Shown here one piece after another: positions 27,399 through 37,108 of a stretch of DNA of 64,000 bases. Position numbers and translations under genes: made by a program. Location: the NCBI RefSeq assembly GCF_031326345.1, contig NZ_CP133671.1, positions 7,165,501-7,229,500 on the forward strand. The letters are read 5' to 3'. This stretch comes from Aureispira sp. CCB-E. Its GTDB lineage: Bacteria; Bacteroidota; Bacteroidia; Chitinophagales; Saprospiraceae. Position 1 is the first letter of the stretch. Every line of letters starts with the position of its first letter. Below the pieces are notes generated by a model. That model worked only from the letters and a program-made list of their open reading frames with translations. It was not told the DNA's origin and ran no database searches.

Positions 27399-27767
27399 AT
27401 GATAAAGTTTATACAACAACGAATTGCTAGTTTCAAATGGGCTATAAAAGGCTTAAAAGATTTGTTCTCCAATCACCCTAATGCACAAGTGCATTTACTA
27501 GCGACCGTCCTAGTTATTCCAATAGCTTTTTTTCTTCAAATTACATTGATAGAATGGGCTTTAATAATACTCTGTATTGCGCTCGTAACGGCTATGGAAG
27601 CCATGAATTCTGCCTTAGAATATCTAGCCGATAAGATTTCACCTGAACACGATGAGTTGATAGGAAAGTCCAAAGACATTGCTGCGGGCGCAGTGCTTTT
27701 GTCTGCGATAGGGGCAGCTTTGGTGGGAGCGCTTATCTTGGGTCCCAAACTCTATGCTTTATTCTAA
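27399..27767 (+). CDS. dgkA: Diacylglycerol/undecaprenol kinase family protein
   Basis: A 122-residue integral membrane kinase of the DgkA family. These enzymes phosphorylate diacylglycerol or undecaprenol in the inner membrane. An amphipathic N-terminal helix (SFKWAIKGLKDLF) precedes three membrane helices. The catalytic signature is visible as EAMNSALEYLADKISPEHDELIGKSKDIAAGAVLL (about 67-101), including the ExxNxxxE and KDxxxxAV elements. Length is normal. In this phylum the enzyme is more likely an undecaprenol kinase, as in Gram-positives, than a DAG-recycling enzyme; sequence alone does not decide this. Its stop overlaps the convergent glycosyltransferase gene by 9 bp. Confidence 0.9.
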   Translation: MIKFIQQRIASFKWAIKGLKDLFSNHPNAQVHLLATVLVIPIAFFLQITLIEWALIILCIALVTAMEAMNSALEYLADKISPEHDELIGKSKDIAAGAVLLSAIGAALVGALILGPKLYALF

Positions 27768-28895
27768 TGTTTTGGGCAGCACTTTTTCCAAACTATCCCA
27801 CAAACGTTTGGCAGTTAAGTCCCAAGAAAAATGTTGGCGTTGTATTCTTCCCTCTTCGACTAGTTTTTGACGCAAACCAGGAGTTTTCCACAAAACAAGC
27901 ATTTGCTCACAAATACTTTCAACAGAATTCGGATCTGCCAACAAACCTGCCTTCCCTGCCACCTCTGGCATAGACGAACAATTAGAAGTTATACTAGGCA
28001 CATCACAATACATAGCTTCCAAAATCGGTATTCCAAAACCTTCAAAGAGTGAAACATAAGTCAATGCAAAGGCAGAAGCTACAATTTTGGGCAATAATTC
28101 ATTCGGAACGTAGTCCAAAAACACAATATCTTGTTGGCTACTTAAGGTTGCTAACAATTCGCCCACAGGTCCTCCTTGCCACATAATACGCCCTGCAAAA
28201 AGTAACTGAATGGGAGCATTCGTTTGTTTTTTGAACGCCTCAAAAGCACGAAGTAGATTAGGTACATTCTTGCGTGGATGAATCGAACCGACGTATAAAA
28301 AATAAGGTTTTCCATTGCTATATTGCATTCGTATCTGTTCTTGTTCTGCTTCTGATAATGGTTGGTAATTATGATGACTGCCATTATAAACAACATCTAT
28401 TTTAGCAGGGTCAACATTAAATGCTCTTACAATATCTTGTTTTGAGAATTCTGAAACAGTTGCCATCTGATTGGCTGCTTGTACAAACTTAGGAACGTAA
28501 TAGCTATAATACTTCATGGCGGTATAATACACGTGTTTCTTAAAATGTTTCCACGCAATATCATGCAAAACCATTAAGGTTGGCACTTTGGTTCTCAAAG
28601 ACATAAAGCCATCGGGAGACACAAATACATCCGCCTGATAACGCTTTAAGATACTAGGAATTGCCCATTCGTACCAACAATAGAACAAGATAGGATGACG
28701 TGCAGGAGGAAAAGCTTGTACCCCAACCACATTATCTGCAAAAATAAATTCTTCTGAAAAAGGACGATCAAAAATAAAAATAAACTCATGCTCTGGATGC
28801 CACTCTACCCAACGTTTCAATGTCTCATGTGTAAACCATCCAATTCCTTCCAGTTTATTGGGCATCAAGAACCTAGTATTAACCGCTATTTTCAT
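27759..28895 (-). CDS. GT4 family glycosyltransferase
   Basis: A 378-residue GT-B glycosyltransferase of the GT1/GT4 (RfaB-like) group. The N-terminal Rossmann half contains LEGIGWFTHETLKRWVEWHP. The C-terminal donor-binding half has YFLYVGSIHPRKNVPNLLRAFE, and the ExxxxxxxE-type motif in SLFEGFGIPILEAMYCDVPSITSN followed by GLLADPNSVESI. It is soluble or peripheral at the membrane. It lies 31 bp downstream of the YyaL-like gene on the same strand, so it is probably co-transcribed. Such enzymes act in polysaccharide or LPS assembly; the acceptor and donor are unknown. Confidence 0.92.
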   Translation of the reverse strand: MKIAVNTRFLMPNKLEGIGWFTHETLKRWVEWHPEHEFIFIFDRPFSEEFIFADNVVGVQAFPPARHPILFYCWYEWAIPSILKRYQADVFVSPDGFMSLRTKVPTLMVLHDIAWKHFKKHVYYTAMKYYSYYVPKFVQAANQMATVSEFSKQDIVRAFNVDPAKIDVVYNGSHHNYQPLSEAEQEQIRMQYSNGKPYFLYVGSIHPRKNVPNLLRAFEAFKKQTNAPIQLLFAGRIMWQGGPVGELLATLSSQQDIVFLDYVPNELLPKIVASAFALTYVSLFEGFGIPILEAMYCDVPSITSNCSSMPEVAGKAGLLADPNSVESICEQMLVLWKTPGLRQKLVEEGRIQRQHFSWDLTAKRLWDSLEKVLPKTLE

Positions 28896-28926
28896 CTCTT
28901 AATCTTTATCGAGTGCTTTTCCTTAA

Positions 28927-30978
28927 TTATTCCGACAACAATTCTAAAGCAGCGTCCACAGTATCTACAGGTAGGCTACAAGTATAATCTTTACAAACCA
29001 CAATACTGGTCTCTCCCGTAACTTTGGGAATCGTTAAACCTCTTACTGCTTTTGTTGCTTCTGTTGAAATAAAGGTATTCAAAAATGACTTAGCTAACAA
29101 ATCTTGAATGGTTGCAGCATATTTTGTCCCCATCACAGCAACCGTTTTAAGAGGATATACTTCCAAAAACAAAGCATTTGCCCATTGTCCAAAAGAAGAA
29201 GGATACTCTCTTATTTGCTCTTTGATCATCAGTGCCATTTTTACAGCTTGTTCCCTGTATGCTGTTGCATCTAATAGTACGCCTAAACGTTGCAAATTGT
29301 GTAACATTGTAGCATTTCCAGAAGGAGTTGCCCCATCATAAGTTATTTTTTTATGTAAAATAATATCTTGCTGCTTAGCTGAAGTAAAGAAATACAAATG
29401 CTGCTGATGATCTAAGAATTCGTTGTTGACAAAATCCAAATACTCTTTTGCTAAGTTGATATAATGAATTTCTTGCGTAATAAGGTGCATTTCTATGAGT
29501 GCCTCGATTAAAAAAGCATAATCATCTAAAAAAGCATGATGCTTGGCTTTCCCATCTTTATAACTATGATACAGATGCAAACTATCTTCTTCTATTTGGA
29601 AGGCACGAAGCGCAAAATTCAAGGCTTTTAATGCCCGCTCTTTGTATTGTTCGATTCTCAGCGCTTGATAAGCTTTGCAATATGCCGTTACCATCATCAT
29701 ATTCCAATCCAACAGAATTTTGTCATCTAGACCTGGACGAACTCTACTCGCACGAGCTGCTAGCAATTTGTTTCGACAGTTTTTCAAGAATAAATCAAAA
29801 TCCGTATCGTTTATCGCATGCGCTTTCAAAAAATCTGTTTTATCTGTCGGTATATTTAAGATATTCTTTTCTTCCCAATTTCCTTCTTCAGAAACGTCAT
29901 AAAAGGCACAGAACAACTTGCTATCTTCTCCTAAAACAGCATCAATTTCTGCTTTGTCCCATACATAAAACTTACCTTCAACGCCCTCTGAATCTGCATC
30001 CAAAGCAGCAAAAAATCCCCCTTCTTCAGACGACATTTCTCGCTCTACCCAAGTCAACGTTTCCTCTATACGCTGTTTGTACAGGGGACTAGTCGTTAAT
30101 TTATAGGTTTCTGCCAATAATCCAACTAAGAGCGCATTATCATATAACATTTTCTCAAAGTGCGGCACTAGCCACGCAGCATCAACTGTATATCTAGCAA
30201 AGCCACCTCCCAAATGATCGTAGATACCACCATTGGACATTTTATCTAAGGAAAGTAAGACCTGTTCTAAAGCCTTTTTTTCTCCTTCTGCCAAATAGTA
30301 ATTCAAACAAAACTGCAAGGGCATGGTTCCTGGAAACTTTGGCGCACTTCCAAAACCACCATTTTCTTCATCAAAATTCTGAGCCAAGCGCTGAAAAACA
30401 TCCTTAACAAACTTACGATCAAACACTTGCTCGCCTTTTGGAATATCAATTTTATTAGAAAACTGTGTTTGGGCTTTTTGAATATATCCTACAATTTGAC
30501 TGGCTTGTGCTTCAACATCTTCCCTTCTTTCTTTATAAGCTTTGGATAAGTTTTGTAGTACTTGTATCCAAGAGGCTCTTTGATAAGCGGGTTGAGGTGG
30601 AAAATAAGTACCACCAAAAAAGGGGCGCCCGTCTGGTAACAAAAAACAGTTTAAGGGCCAACCTCCTTGTCCATTCTGCACCAACTGAACAGCCTCCATA
30701 TAAATTGCATCAACATCTGGACGTTCTTCTCTGTCTACTTTTATATTAATAAAATGCTCGTTCATAAAATCAGCAACAGCCTCATTTTCAAAAGACTCCC
30801 GCTCCATGACATGACACCAATGACAAGTAGAATAACCTATACTTACTAAAATTGGTTTGTCTTCTGCTTTTGCCTTTGCCAGTGCTTCTTCTCCCCAAGG
30901 GTGCCAATCTACTGGATTGTATGCATGCTGTTGTAAGTAAGGACTCGTTTCATGAATCAGTTTGTTGGTCTTTTTCAT
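28927..30978 (-). CDS. YyaL/SPATA20-like thioredoxin-domain protein (DUF255)
   Basis: A 683-residue protein. The N-terminal thioredoxin-like domain (Thioredox_DsbH/DUF255, about 1-165) starts [21 protein letters not shown] and carries the diagnostic [14 protein letters not shown] (Cys52, Cys55). The long C-terminal part is an (alpha/alpha)6 barrel resembling glycan epimerases and cellobiose-type enzymes ([33 protein letters not shown]). I start at the ATG at 30978; a GTG at 31074 would overlap the next gene by 73 bp. There is no signal peptide. The family is widespread from bacteria to animals, but its biochemical function is unsettled. It sits in a three-gene cluster with a membrane protein upstream and a glycosyltransferase downstream. 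Confidence 0.92.
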   Translation of the reverse strand: MKKTNKLIHETSPYLQQHAYNPVDWHPWGEEALAKAKAEDKPILVSIGYSTCHWCHVMERESFENEAVADFMNEHFINIKVDREERPDVDAIYMEAVQLVQNGQGGWPLNCFLLPDGRPFFGGTYFPPQPAYQRASWIQVLQNLSKAYKERREDVEAQASQIVGYIQKAQTQFSNKIDIPKGEQVFDRKFVKDVFQRLAQNFDEENGGFGSAPKFPGTMPLQFCLNYYLAEGEKKALEQVLLSLDKMSNGGIYDHLGGGFARYTVDAAWLVPHFEKMLYDNALLVGLLAETYKLTTSPLYKQRIEETLTWVEREMSSEEGGFFAALDADSEGVEGKFYVWDKAEIDAVLGEDSKLFCAFYDVSEEGNWEEKNILNIPTDKTDFLKAHAINDTDFDLFLKNCRNKLLAARASRVRPGLDDKILLDWNMMMVTAYCKAYQALRIEQYKERALKALNFALRAFQIEEDSLHLYHSYKDGKAKHHAFLDDYAFLIEALIEMHLITQEIHYINLAKEYLDFVNNEFLDHQQHLYFFTSAKQQDIILHKKITYDGATPSGNATMLHNLQRLGVLLDATAYREQAVKMALMIKEQIREYPSSFGQWANALFLEVYPLKTVAVMGTKYAATIQDLLAKSFLNTFISTEATKAVRGLTIPKVTGETSIVVCKDYTCSLPVDTVDAALELLSE

Positions 30979-31001
30979 TTGGCTTGATTTAAAATTTGTT
31001 T

Positions 31002-31502
31002 TTAAGCATTTTTGCGCAGTCGTGGGAAAATTAGTACCATATTTAAAATGACTTGCCCCAATACAGCCACCCACAAAGCCATGTCTTTCGTCCAGTAAAT
31101 TTGATAGACTCCCATTGCAATGGCAACACCAATGACATTCAAGGAAATAAACCGTCCCATTTTGAACCGATACTTTCTTCTAAAAAAGATCAACTTCAAC
31201 AAATTGAGTACAATTAAATAAATTCCAAGTTGAAAAAAGACCAAGGCAATATTGTCAATTGTGTGCGACTCTGGACGTTTAACAAATTCTCGATACAATA
31301 GTTCTTCTTTCTGCTCTTCTGGGCTCAATTCTTCTAGTAATTTCTTAGAGTCTCCTATGGGAGAATAGTATTCTATTTTTAAGCTCGGTCTATGCTTAAC
31401 AATCACCATTCTATGCCCTTGACTAGGATGATTTTTTACCCCAATAAACGACAGTAATAAACCACCTATAAGAATCCATACAATAGGAAGTATTCTTTTC
31501 AT
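31002..31502 (-). CDS. Uncharacterised inner-membrane protein
   Basis: A 166-residue protein with one N-terminal membrane segment (about 4-21), a polar loop of about 65 residues ([35 protein letters not shown]...), then three more membrane helices (about 84-105, 119-134, 140-158) and a basic C-terminus. It has no recognisable domain. It is the first gene of the probable operon with the DUF255 protein (23 bp away) and the glycosyltransferase. That position suggests an envelope role, but no function is assigned. Confidence 0.7.
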   Translation of the reverse strand: MKRILPIVWILIGGLLLSFIGVKNHPSQGHRMVIVKHRPSLKIEYYSPIGDSKKLLEELSPEEQKEELLYREFVKRPESHTIDNIALVFFQLGIYLIVLNLLKLIFFRRKYRFKMGRFISLNVIGVAIAMGVYQIYWTKDMALWVAVLGQVILNMVLIFPRLRKNA

Positions 31503-31604
31503 TTTTTATATCTACTTAATTAGTAATCCGCTTCAATAGCCAACTACTGTTTGATTATATAATTTTTTTTGTCACAATAGTTATCTGCGTTACTGTGCAA
31601 CTTT

Positions 31605-31675
31605 ACCAGCTACGCAGCAGCAGCGAACCGAGCTATGAGAGCTCGCAATCGCAGGGAATAACAAAGCTAACTACT
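31605..31675 (-). repeat. Mosaic module a, inverted copy (J)
   Basis: On the minus strand this reads GCTTTGTTATTCCCTGCG, then GCGAGCTCTCATAGCTCGG and TTCGCT. This matches element A (GCTTTGTTACTCCCTACG, GTGAGCTCGCTATGCTCGG, TTCGCT) and, over the first half, element D. It is locally GC-richer than its surroundings. Confidence 0.65.
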
Positions 31676-32263
31676 ATTTATCACTAGATGCCCTATCAAT
31701 TAAATCGTTTTTACGTTGGACCTATTTTTTCTCTCTCTGTCTAATATGTTAACTTGGTACAATCTATTCAAAACAATACCTTATTATCAAGACAAGACAA
31801 AGCGAATATATTAAAGACTCGCTTAAAAGATTAGTAGGCATCTGTATTGTATTTGTACTAAACAATGAGTAGACTACTAAAGAATAGGACTGTGCAAAAT
31901 ACAATTTTTTTTGCTCTACCTGTAACCTTTTGTTTTTTGCGTATTATAAAAATAGAAGTCTCAAGAGATTTGAAACTCTAAATTTCATTTTTCAATAGTT
32001 AGTTGTATAGTCATTAAAGCCGTATTAAAACAGCACAACTAACCGCTAATTTCTAATATAATAAAATAATATAAAAAGTTAAAGAGTATTACCACTGACA
32101 GCAATCTGCTTACAAGATTGTACGTACACTAAGTACTTGATAGAATAGCTTGTTTTCGTTTACAAACAAACACCTATCAAACCAATACAATTTTTAGGTA
32201 GGCTGCTGCGCTTACAAACTAACCTAATGGATGCTTAATGCAAGTAGTTTCGGCTATTTGTAT

Positions 32264-32307
32264 GCTCGAATTTGACTTATGAGGTTGAGTTGAATTCGGG
32301 CTTTTTT
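32264..32307 (+). terminator. Orphan terminator-like hairpin
   Basis: GCTCGAATT (32264-32272) pairs with AATTCGGGC (32293-32301, one wobble) around a 20-nt loop, followed by TTTTTT. No + strand gene lies upstream for over 700 bp (the previous + strand gene is dgkA), so it may end a small RNA or a long antisense transcript. Confidence 0.5.
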
Positions 32308-32530
32308 ATATTATAAACAAGCAGGTAGATATAAAAATCAGAGACAGCCCCTTTCTATCATTATTCTCTTCTTTTTTTTAAGGGATTCCAAGCTATCCAG
32401 TCAATCTACACAAAATAGATCGTTGAAAAATCAGTACCATCACACCAAACAACATACTAAATTTGAACCTATTTTTTTACGACCTTCAAGTTATGTTTTA
32501 TAGCTCTTTTTTGTACCTTACATAGTTTAA

Positions 32531-32620
32531 TAGTTTGTTGCTTTTTTACTTTTTTAGCAAAAAGAAAAAAAGCACATTCAAAGAACAAACCGTTCAATTA
32601 ATCACTACTTCGTGGTAGTA
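32531..32620. repeat. Mosaic element relative (G)
   Basis: TAGTTTGTTGCTTTTTTACT, then AAAAAAGCACATTC, then ACTACTTCGTGGTAGTA (32604-32620). The first part matches 58418-58461 (CAGTTCGTTGCTTTTTTACT ... AAAAAGCACATTT). The second contains the inverse of CCACGAAGTAG from elements E and 18340-18386. Confidence 0.55.
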
Positions 32621-32735
32621 TAGAGATGCTTTTTTGATTTTCATAAAAAACAAAGCTTGCTTTCTCATGAAACATCATGAAGTATAACCAATACACAGTA
32701 GCTGTTTTTTAACATACATATCCAACGTTGACTTC

Positions 32736-35700
32736 ATGAATAAGCAATTTGTTACTTATCTCAATAATAAATTAAAAACTGGGAATTTACATACGATACA
32801 TCTTAACGCACTTCCAGGGCGATACATTACGCGTTTAGACTTAACTTCATTGGACTTAATTGACGGAAACCATGGAACAGAGACTCTATTTGAAACCTCA
32901 ACAGGGCATACTTCCGAAGATTTTTTGCTGCGAAACCTATTATCCAAACCCAAGTTTCAATATAAAATTAGCTTTGACGACGTTCCTTTTTCTTCGCTTT
33001 CTGGAGAGCATAAGAAACTGTACGATGATTTGGCAAAGCGCTTAAATGCTATTTACAATCAAAACGAAGATAATTTCTTGGAGCATGGCATCCGTACTTT
33101 TGGCTTGGGATACCCATTGTTAATCAAACAAAGCACAACCGATCCTAATAAAATTATCAAAGCACCTTTGTTAATTTGGAGTTTAGACATACACCGCTCC
33201 AATGCCACCAAAAATCAATGGATTATTTCCAAAAGTGCTGACTCTCCCATTTACGTCAACGATGTTTTGCTCTCTTATATTAATACAGAAGAAGGGATTA
33301 ATATAGATGAAACGCCCATTCATTTTCCAGAAAACAATTTAATTTCGGTAGAACAATTACAAGAGGTTTTACATACCCTGTTAAGCAAATTTAGTTATGA
33401 AATCAACAACTTGGACATCCAAATTAATCCTGTTTTGGATAAGGCAAGTATTGAGTCAACAGCTTCCGAAATGCCTCAAATTCATTGGGCTGGTATTTTG
33501 GGTATGTTTCGAACTCAAAAACAGAGTATCATCAAAGATACCGATCAATTGATTGCCAATTTTGACCAAATGGGCTTCAATGATTTGGGATTAAAAACGC
33601 CTCGCCTATCCAACAACACTTCTGTTGATTCTGACCCTAGTCAAGAAGAAATTATCCGAACATTAGACGAACGAGAATTCAAAGTCATTCAAGGACCTCC
33701 TGGCACAGGAAAAAGTCAAAGTTTGACGGCTATTATTACCAATACACTCGAAAACCAAGGCAAGATATTGGTGGTTTGTGAAAAGAAAACAGCACTTAAT
33801 GTCATCTTTAGCAACCTTCAAAAGTTAGGTTTAGAAAAACTAGTGGCAATTATTGATGATGTTGACCGAGATCGCAAGAAGATTGTTAGTACGGTTCGCC
33901 AGATCACAGATGTTGTCAAGCTAAAGCACCAACGTTTTAACGAAAAAAACTATAGCTCTAAACTCAAACGCTATAACAAGCTTATCTTAGAGTTTAACCA
34001 TAAACATAGAAATCTACTAAAAAATACATTTAGAGATTTTAACTTAAAGGAAATTATTACCGACTATTTGCGCTACAAACGAGCAGCTCCTATTGACGAT
34101 ATTCTATTTGAGAATTTAGAGTTAGAACTATCAGAAAGGGAGTTTGACTACATCAGCCGCTATATTGAGCAAGGAAGTGACTTGTTTGGAGAGGTAGATG
34201 CCAATGCTTATGTTTTTGATGGTTTAGCGGCTCGTTTTTTTGATGGAATGACTTATTCTATTAAAAACGAACGGCTAATGTTTGATAAAATCAAGCAAGA
34301 AAAACAATTTTTGCTAGATGTTGGTATTGATAAACTATCTGTTGCCAATGCACCTGTAGAGTTGAAAGAATTTTCAAGTACATTCAAAACTACTTTTGAT
34401 TTTAAATTCTTCCGAGCGATGGTACAAACCGTAGAACACGCCCTTCAGTTTTGGGAAGAGCGTTATCGGTTGTTATTAAAATTAAATCAACATTTAGAAC
34501 ACACGTCTATTATTCGCCCGAATGGTTTTTCTATGAAAGTTAGGCGTTTGAGTCTTTTCTATCAAAAGATTTACAACCATATCAAAACGCTAACGGAGCT
34601 TCAAGAGCAATTGATGCAACTTCAAACAGTTGTACAAACTATTCCAGAAGTTGACACCATGGATACACTCAAACAATCCAGCTCTACCAAGGCGATGAAA
34701 TTGTTCTCTAGCAAAGCAAAAGTTATCAATAATTTTTGGCAAAAAGCACCGCCTATTTGCTTAAAAATTAATAAAATTCTCAAAAAATCTAATTTCCAAA
34801 AAGTTGAAAATGAGCTTTTTGAAGAAGAAAAGCAAACAGTTCCTAGAATGGAAGATGTGCTTTATATCACAGAACAATTAGACAAGTGCATTCAATACAA
34901 ATCGGTATTCAAAGAGTATTTTGAATGGCGTATTTTCTTTGAATCGACTGCTGACTTAATCCAAGACTGCCTAAGTACGTTGCGAAATGCCAGCACTCCT
35001 GAGCATTGGGACGCAGTGTTCAAATACAACTATCTCTACTTATTAATAGACTTAGAAAGTTCTCGTTTAGGTGATTTTAATACAAATAACAAAACATTAG
35101 AAAAAATTACCGCTATTCAGGCTGAATTACAACGTTTGCAAAAGCGAAAAATTCTAAAAACATGGGAAGCCATACAGCATCAAAGTATCAAAAAATTCAA
35201 TCGAGAAAGTAATATTAAATGGCTCTTTAACCATCGTAAAAACAGCAAATATTCTCGCAAGAACTCATTGAGAAATATCTTGCATGAGGAGTTTGATTTA
35301 TTTACAAATATTTTTCCTGTTGTTCTTGTCAATCCAATAGTAGCTAGCTCTATTATGCCCTTAAAACCCAATTTATTTGATGTTGTTTTGTTTGACGAAG
35401 CTAGTCAACTGCGTTTGGAAGATACGTATCCGTCTCTTATTCGTGGGCGCATTAAGGTGATTTCTGGCGACAAACACCAGATGCCTCCTTCCAATTATTT
35501 TTCGAGCGATATTTCGGTGGATTCTAACGATTTTTTGAGCGAGACCAATACAAAAACAGATCATTTTGACAAGTCTAATCCGCTTTATTTAGCAGAAAGT
35601 GAGTCATTGCTAGAATTTGGCAACAATCTAAATCCCAATAGAGTACACACCTCTTATCTAGATTTTCATTATAGATCGTATCATCCAGATTTGATCAATT

Positions 35701-36728
35701 TCTCAAATGCGGCCTTCTATGGTTCTAGATTAATTGCCTTACCTGCTCAAAACAATTATAAACCTTTAAGATTTTTTCATTTAGAAGGTGTCTATAGTAA
35801 TAATGGAACTAATTTGGTGGAAGCTACTCGAATCATTGACTTCCTAAAAAACGATTATCCAGCGAATGAAGATGGTAGTTATCCTAGTTTGGGTATTGCA
35901 ACATTCAACATGCAACAACGCAATCTAATCAAAGACTTGATCCATGAACAAACCATTCAAGATAGCCTGTTCCGTCAAAAAATGAATAGAATTGGCGCCA
36001 ATGACAATTGGTTTGTTAAGAACTTAGAAAACGTCCAAGGAGATGAACGTGATATTATTATTATATCAACAACCTTTGGTTTAAACCTAGAAGGTGAGTT
36101 CAAACAATCTTTTGGGCTTCTAAATAGTAAAAGAGGTTATCGTTTGTTAAATGTAATCATCACTAGAGCCAAGCAACAACTTTGCGTCTTTTCGTCAATT
36201 CCCAAAGAGTATTTTACAAAATACACCAGCGAAATATTGGAAAAGGGCAATCGTGGCAAAGCTATTCTTTACGCTTATTTGGATTATGCACATGCTATCG
36301 AAGAAGGGGATGAAGAAGCAAAGGCAACCATACTTGATCTATTAAAAGATGCCTGTGATGAAGAAGGCTTAGCCATTCATGACGACCCTACTGAAACGCC
36401 TTTTGAAGATGAATTGTACAACTATTTGACAGATATTATTGATGAAGATCAATTGATTTCAGATTATCAAATGGGTGGCTATCATGTTGATTTTGTTATT
36501 CTCAATGCCAACCAAGAACCTTGCATCGCTATTGAATGCGACGGTGCTCCTTGGCACAATACTCCGCAAGCTTATGCTTATGACTTGCATCGTCAGCGTA
36601 TTTTGGAGCAACAAGGTCTAAAAATCTTCCGAGTTTGGTCAAAGGCTTGGTGGCCTCATCCAGAAAAAGAACTAGAAAAATTAAAAGAATTGGTGCAGAC
36701 AGTTTGCCCAACAAGTCTAAATAGCTAA
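32736..36728 (+). CDS. Superfamily 1 (Upf1-like) helicase fused to a Vsr/MTES_1575-type nuclease
   Basis: A 1330-residue cytoplasmic protein. The helicase part is of the AAA_11/AAA_12 (COG1112) group. Walker A is GPPGTGKS (320-327); Walker B is VVLFDEASQ with DEAS at 887-890. The glutamine motif after it is ISGDKHQMPPSNYF. Motif IV-like HYRS starts at 978, motif V is NVQGDERDIIIISTTFG, and motif VI is RLLNVIITRAKQQL. About 450 residues, partly coiled coil, separate motif Ia from Walker B. The C-terminal 110 residues are a PD-(D/E)xK/Vsr-like endonuclease (REase_MTES_1575/DUF559 type): VDFVI (Asp1252), IAIECDG (Glu1267, Asp1269), HRQRILEQQGLKIFRVWSKAWW. Such fusions occur in conflict and defence contexts, but no partner genes are adjacent. 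Codon use looks like that of neighbouring genes, and mosaic repeats flank it. Confidence 0.88.
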   Translation: MNKQFVTYLNNKLKTGNLHTIHLNALPGRYITRLDLTSLDLIDGNHGTETLFETSTGHTSEDFLLRNLLSKPKFQYKISFDDVPFSSLSGEHKKLYDDLAKRLNAIYNQNEDNFLEHGIRTFGLGYPLLIKQSTTDPNKIIKAPLLIWSLDIHRSNATKNQWIISKSADSPIYVNDVLLSYINTEEGINIDETPIHFPENNLISVEQLQEVLHTLLSKFSYEINNLDIQINPVLDKASIESTASEMPQIHWAGILGMFRTQKQSIIKDTDQLIANFDQMGFNDLGLKTPRLSNNTSVDSDPSQEEIIRTLDEREFKVIQGPPGTGKSQSLTAIITNTLENQGKILVVCEKKTALNVIFSNLQKLGLEKLVAIIDDVDRDRKKIVSTVRQITDVVKLKHQRFNEKNYSSKLKRYNKLILEFNHKHRNLLKNTFRDFNLKEIITDYLRYKRAAPIDDILFENLELELSEREFDYISRYIEQGSDLFGEVDANAYVFDGLAARFFDGMTYSIKNERLMFDKIKQEKQFLLDVGIDKLSVANAPVELKEFSSTFKTTFDFKFFRAMVQTVEHALQFWEERYRLLLKLNQHLEHTSIIRPNGFSMKVRRLSLFYQKIYNHIKTLTELQEQLMQLQTVVQTIPEVDTMDTLKQSSSTKAMKLFSSKAKVINNFWQKAPPICLKINKILKKSNFQKVENELFEEEKQTVPRMEDVLYITEQLDKCIQYKSVFKEYFEWRIFFESTADLIQDCLSTLRNASTPEHWDAVFKYNYLYLLIDLESSRLGDFNTNNKTLEKITAIQAELQRLQKRKILKTWEAIQHQSIKKFNRESNIKWLFNHRKNSKYSRKNSLRNILHEEFDLFTNIFPVVLVNPIVASSIMPLKPNLFDVVLFDEASQLRLEDTYPSLIRGRIKVISGDKHQMPPSNYFSSDISVDSNDFLSETNTKTDHFDKSNPLYLAESESLLEFGNNLNPNRVHTSYLDFHYRSYHPDLINFSNAAFYGSRLIALPAQNNYKPLRFFHLEGVYSNNGTNLVEATRIIDFLKNDYPANEDGSYPSLGIATFNMQQRNLIKDLIHEQTIQDSLFRQKMNRIGANDNWFVKNLENVQGDERDIIIISTTFGLNLEGEFKQSFGLLNSKRGYRLLNVIITRAKQQLCVFSSIPKEYFTKYTSEILEKGNRGKAILYAYLDYAHAIEEGDEEAKATILDLLKDACDEEGLAIHDDPTETPFEDELYNYLTDIIDEDQLISDYQMGGYHVDFVILNANQEPCIAIECDGAPWHNTPQAYAYDLHRQRILEQQGLKIFRVWSKAWWPHPEKELEKLKELVQTVCPTSLNS

Positions 36729-36757
36729 AGCAACTCGATTAGTACCTTAAATAACTT

Positions 36758-36797
36758 GATAGGAATGTTGAATCTTGTTCAACATTCCTATCTGATT
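36758..36797 (+). terminator. Intrinsic terminator of the helicase-nuclease gene
   Basis: GATAGGAATGTTGAA (36758-36772) pairs perfectly over 15 bp with TTCAACATTCCTATC (36778-36792) around a 5-nt loop, followed by TGATTTTT. Confidence 0.88.
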
Positions 36798-36813
36798 TTT
36801 AGATGTGTTCGTG

Positions 36814-36900
36814 TCTAACATTACTCCGTTAAAACCACGCAGTAGCAGCGCAGCTAACTAAAAGCAAAGCGCTCACGCAGTAAATCGTATTAGTCTAACA
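36814..36900. repeat. Mosaic intergenic element C flanked by 7-bp direct repeats
   Basis: TCTAACA at 36814-36820 and again at 36894-36900 flanks the unit. The unit begins TTACTCCGTTAAAA, continues with CCACGCAGTAGC and the exact 18-mer (36843-36860), then GCTCACGCAGTAAA and ATCGTATTAG. Compared with the inverted right end of element B (TACTCCGTTGAAAA, ATCGTATTAG), about 50 bp of modules b/c appear to be inserted inside a TACTCCGTT...ATCGTATTAG core. Confidence 0.75.
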
Positions 36901-37108
36901 ATAGTTAATAAAATTAGATCTTGCTCTTTAAACAATCTTGCCCTTAAATCATTTTTTTTGATTTTTTTTAACAAAAAATTTACTCTAGCGGTAATACTTT
37001 CAAAATCTCTCCCATTAAGAAACAAATTACCTTAAAACTTTAACATTTCATTTTGTCTCTTTTCAAAAAATGAATGGTCTCCTTTACTTAATCAAACCAT
37101 ACCCCTTT

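Larger units (their letters stand above)
31503..32735. other. 1.23-kb gene-free region upstream of the helicase-nuclease gene
   Basis: No coding frame of credible composition was found on either strand. It contains a copy of repeat module a (31605-31675, inverted), an orphan terminator-like hairpin (32264-32307) and a TAGTTTGTTGC-type repeat (32531-32620). It is by far the longest non-coding interval in the window, and the orphan terminator suggests a small transcript within it. Confidence 0.5.

Noticed and set aside
29499-30092. A 197-codon + strand frame inside the DUF255 gene
   Set aside because: It is entirely antisense to a well-conserved gene; the product is unstructured and rich in His/Leu/Tyr without any recognisable feature.
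31002-31074. A GTG start for the DUF255 protein at 31074
   Set aside because: It would overlap the upstream membrane protein gene by 73 bp. The ATG at 30978 gives the conserved [20 protein letters not shown] start.
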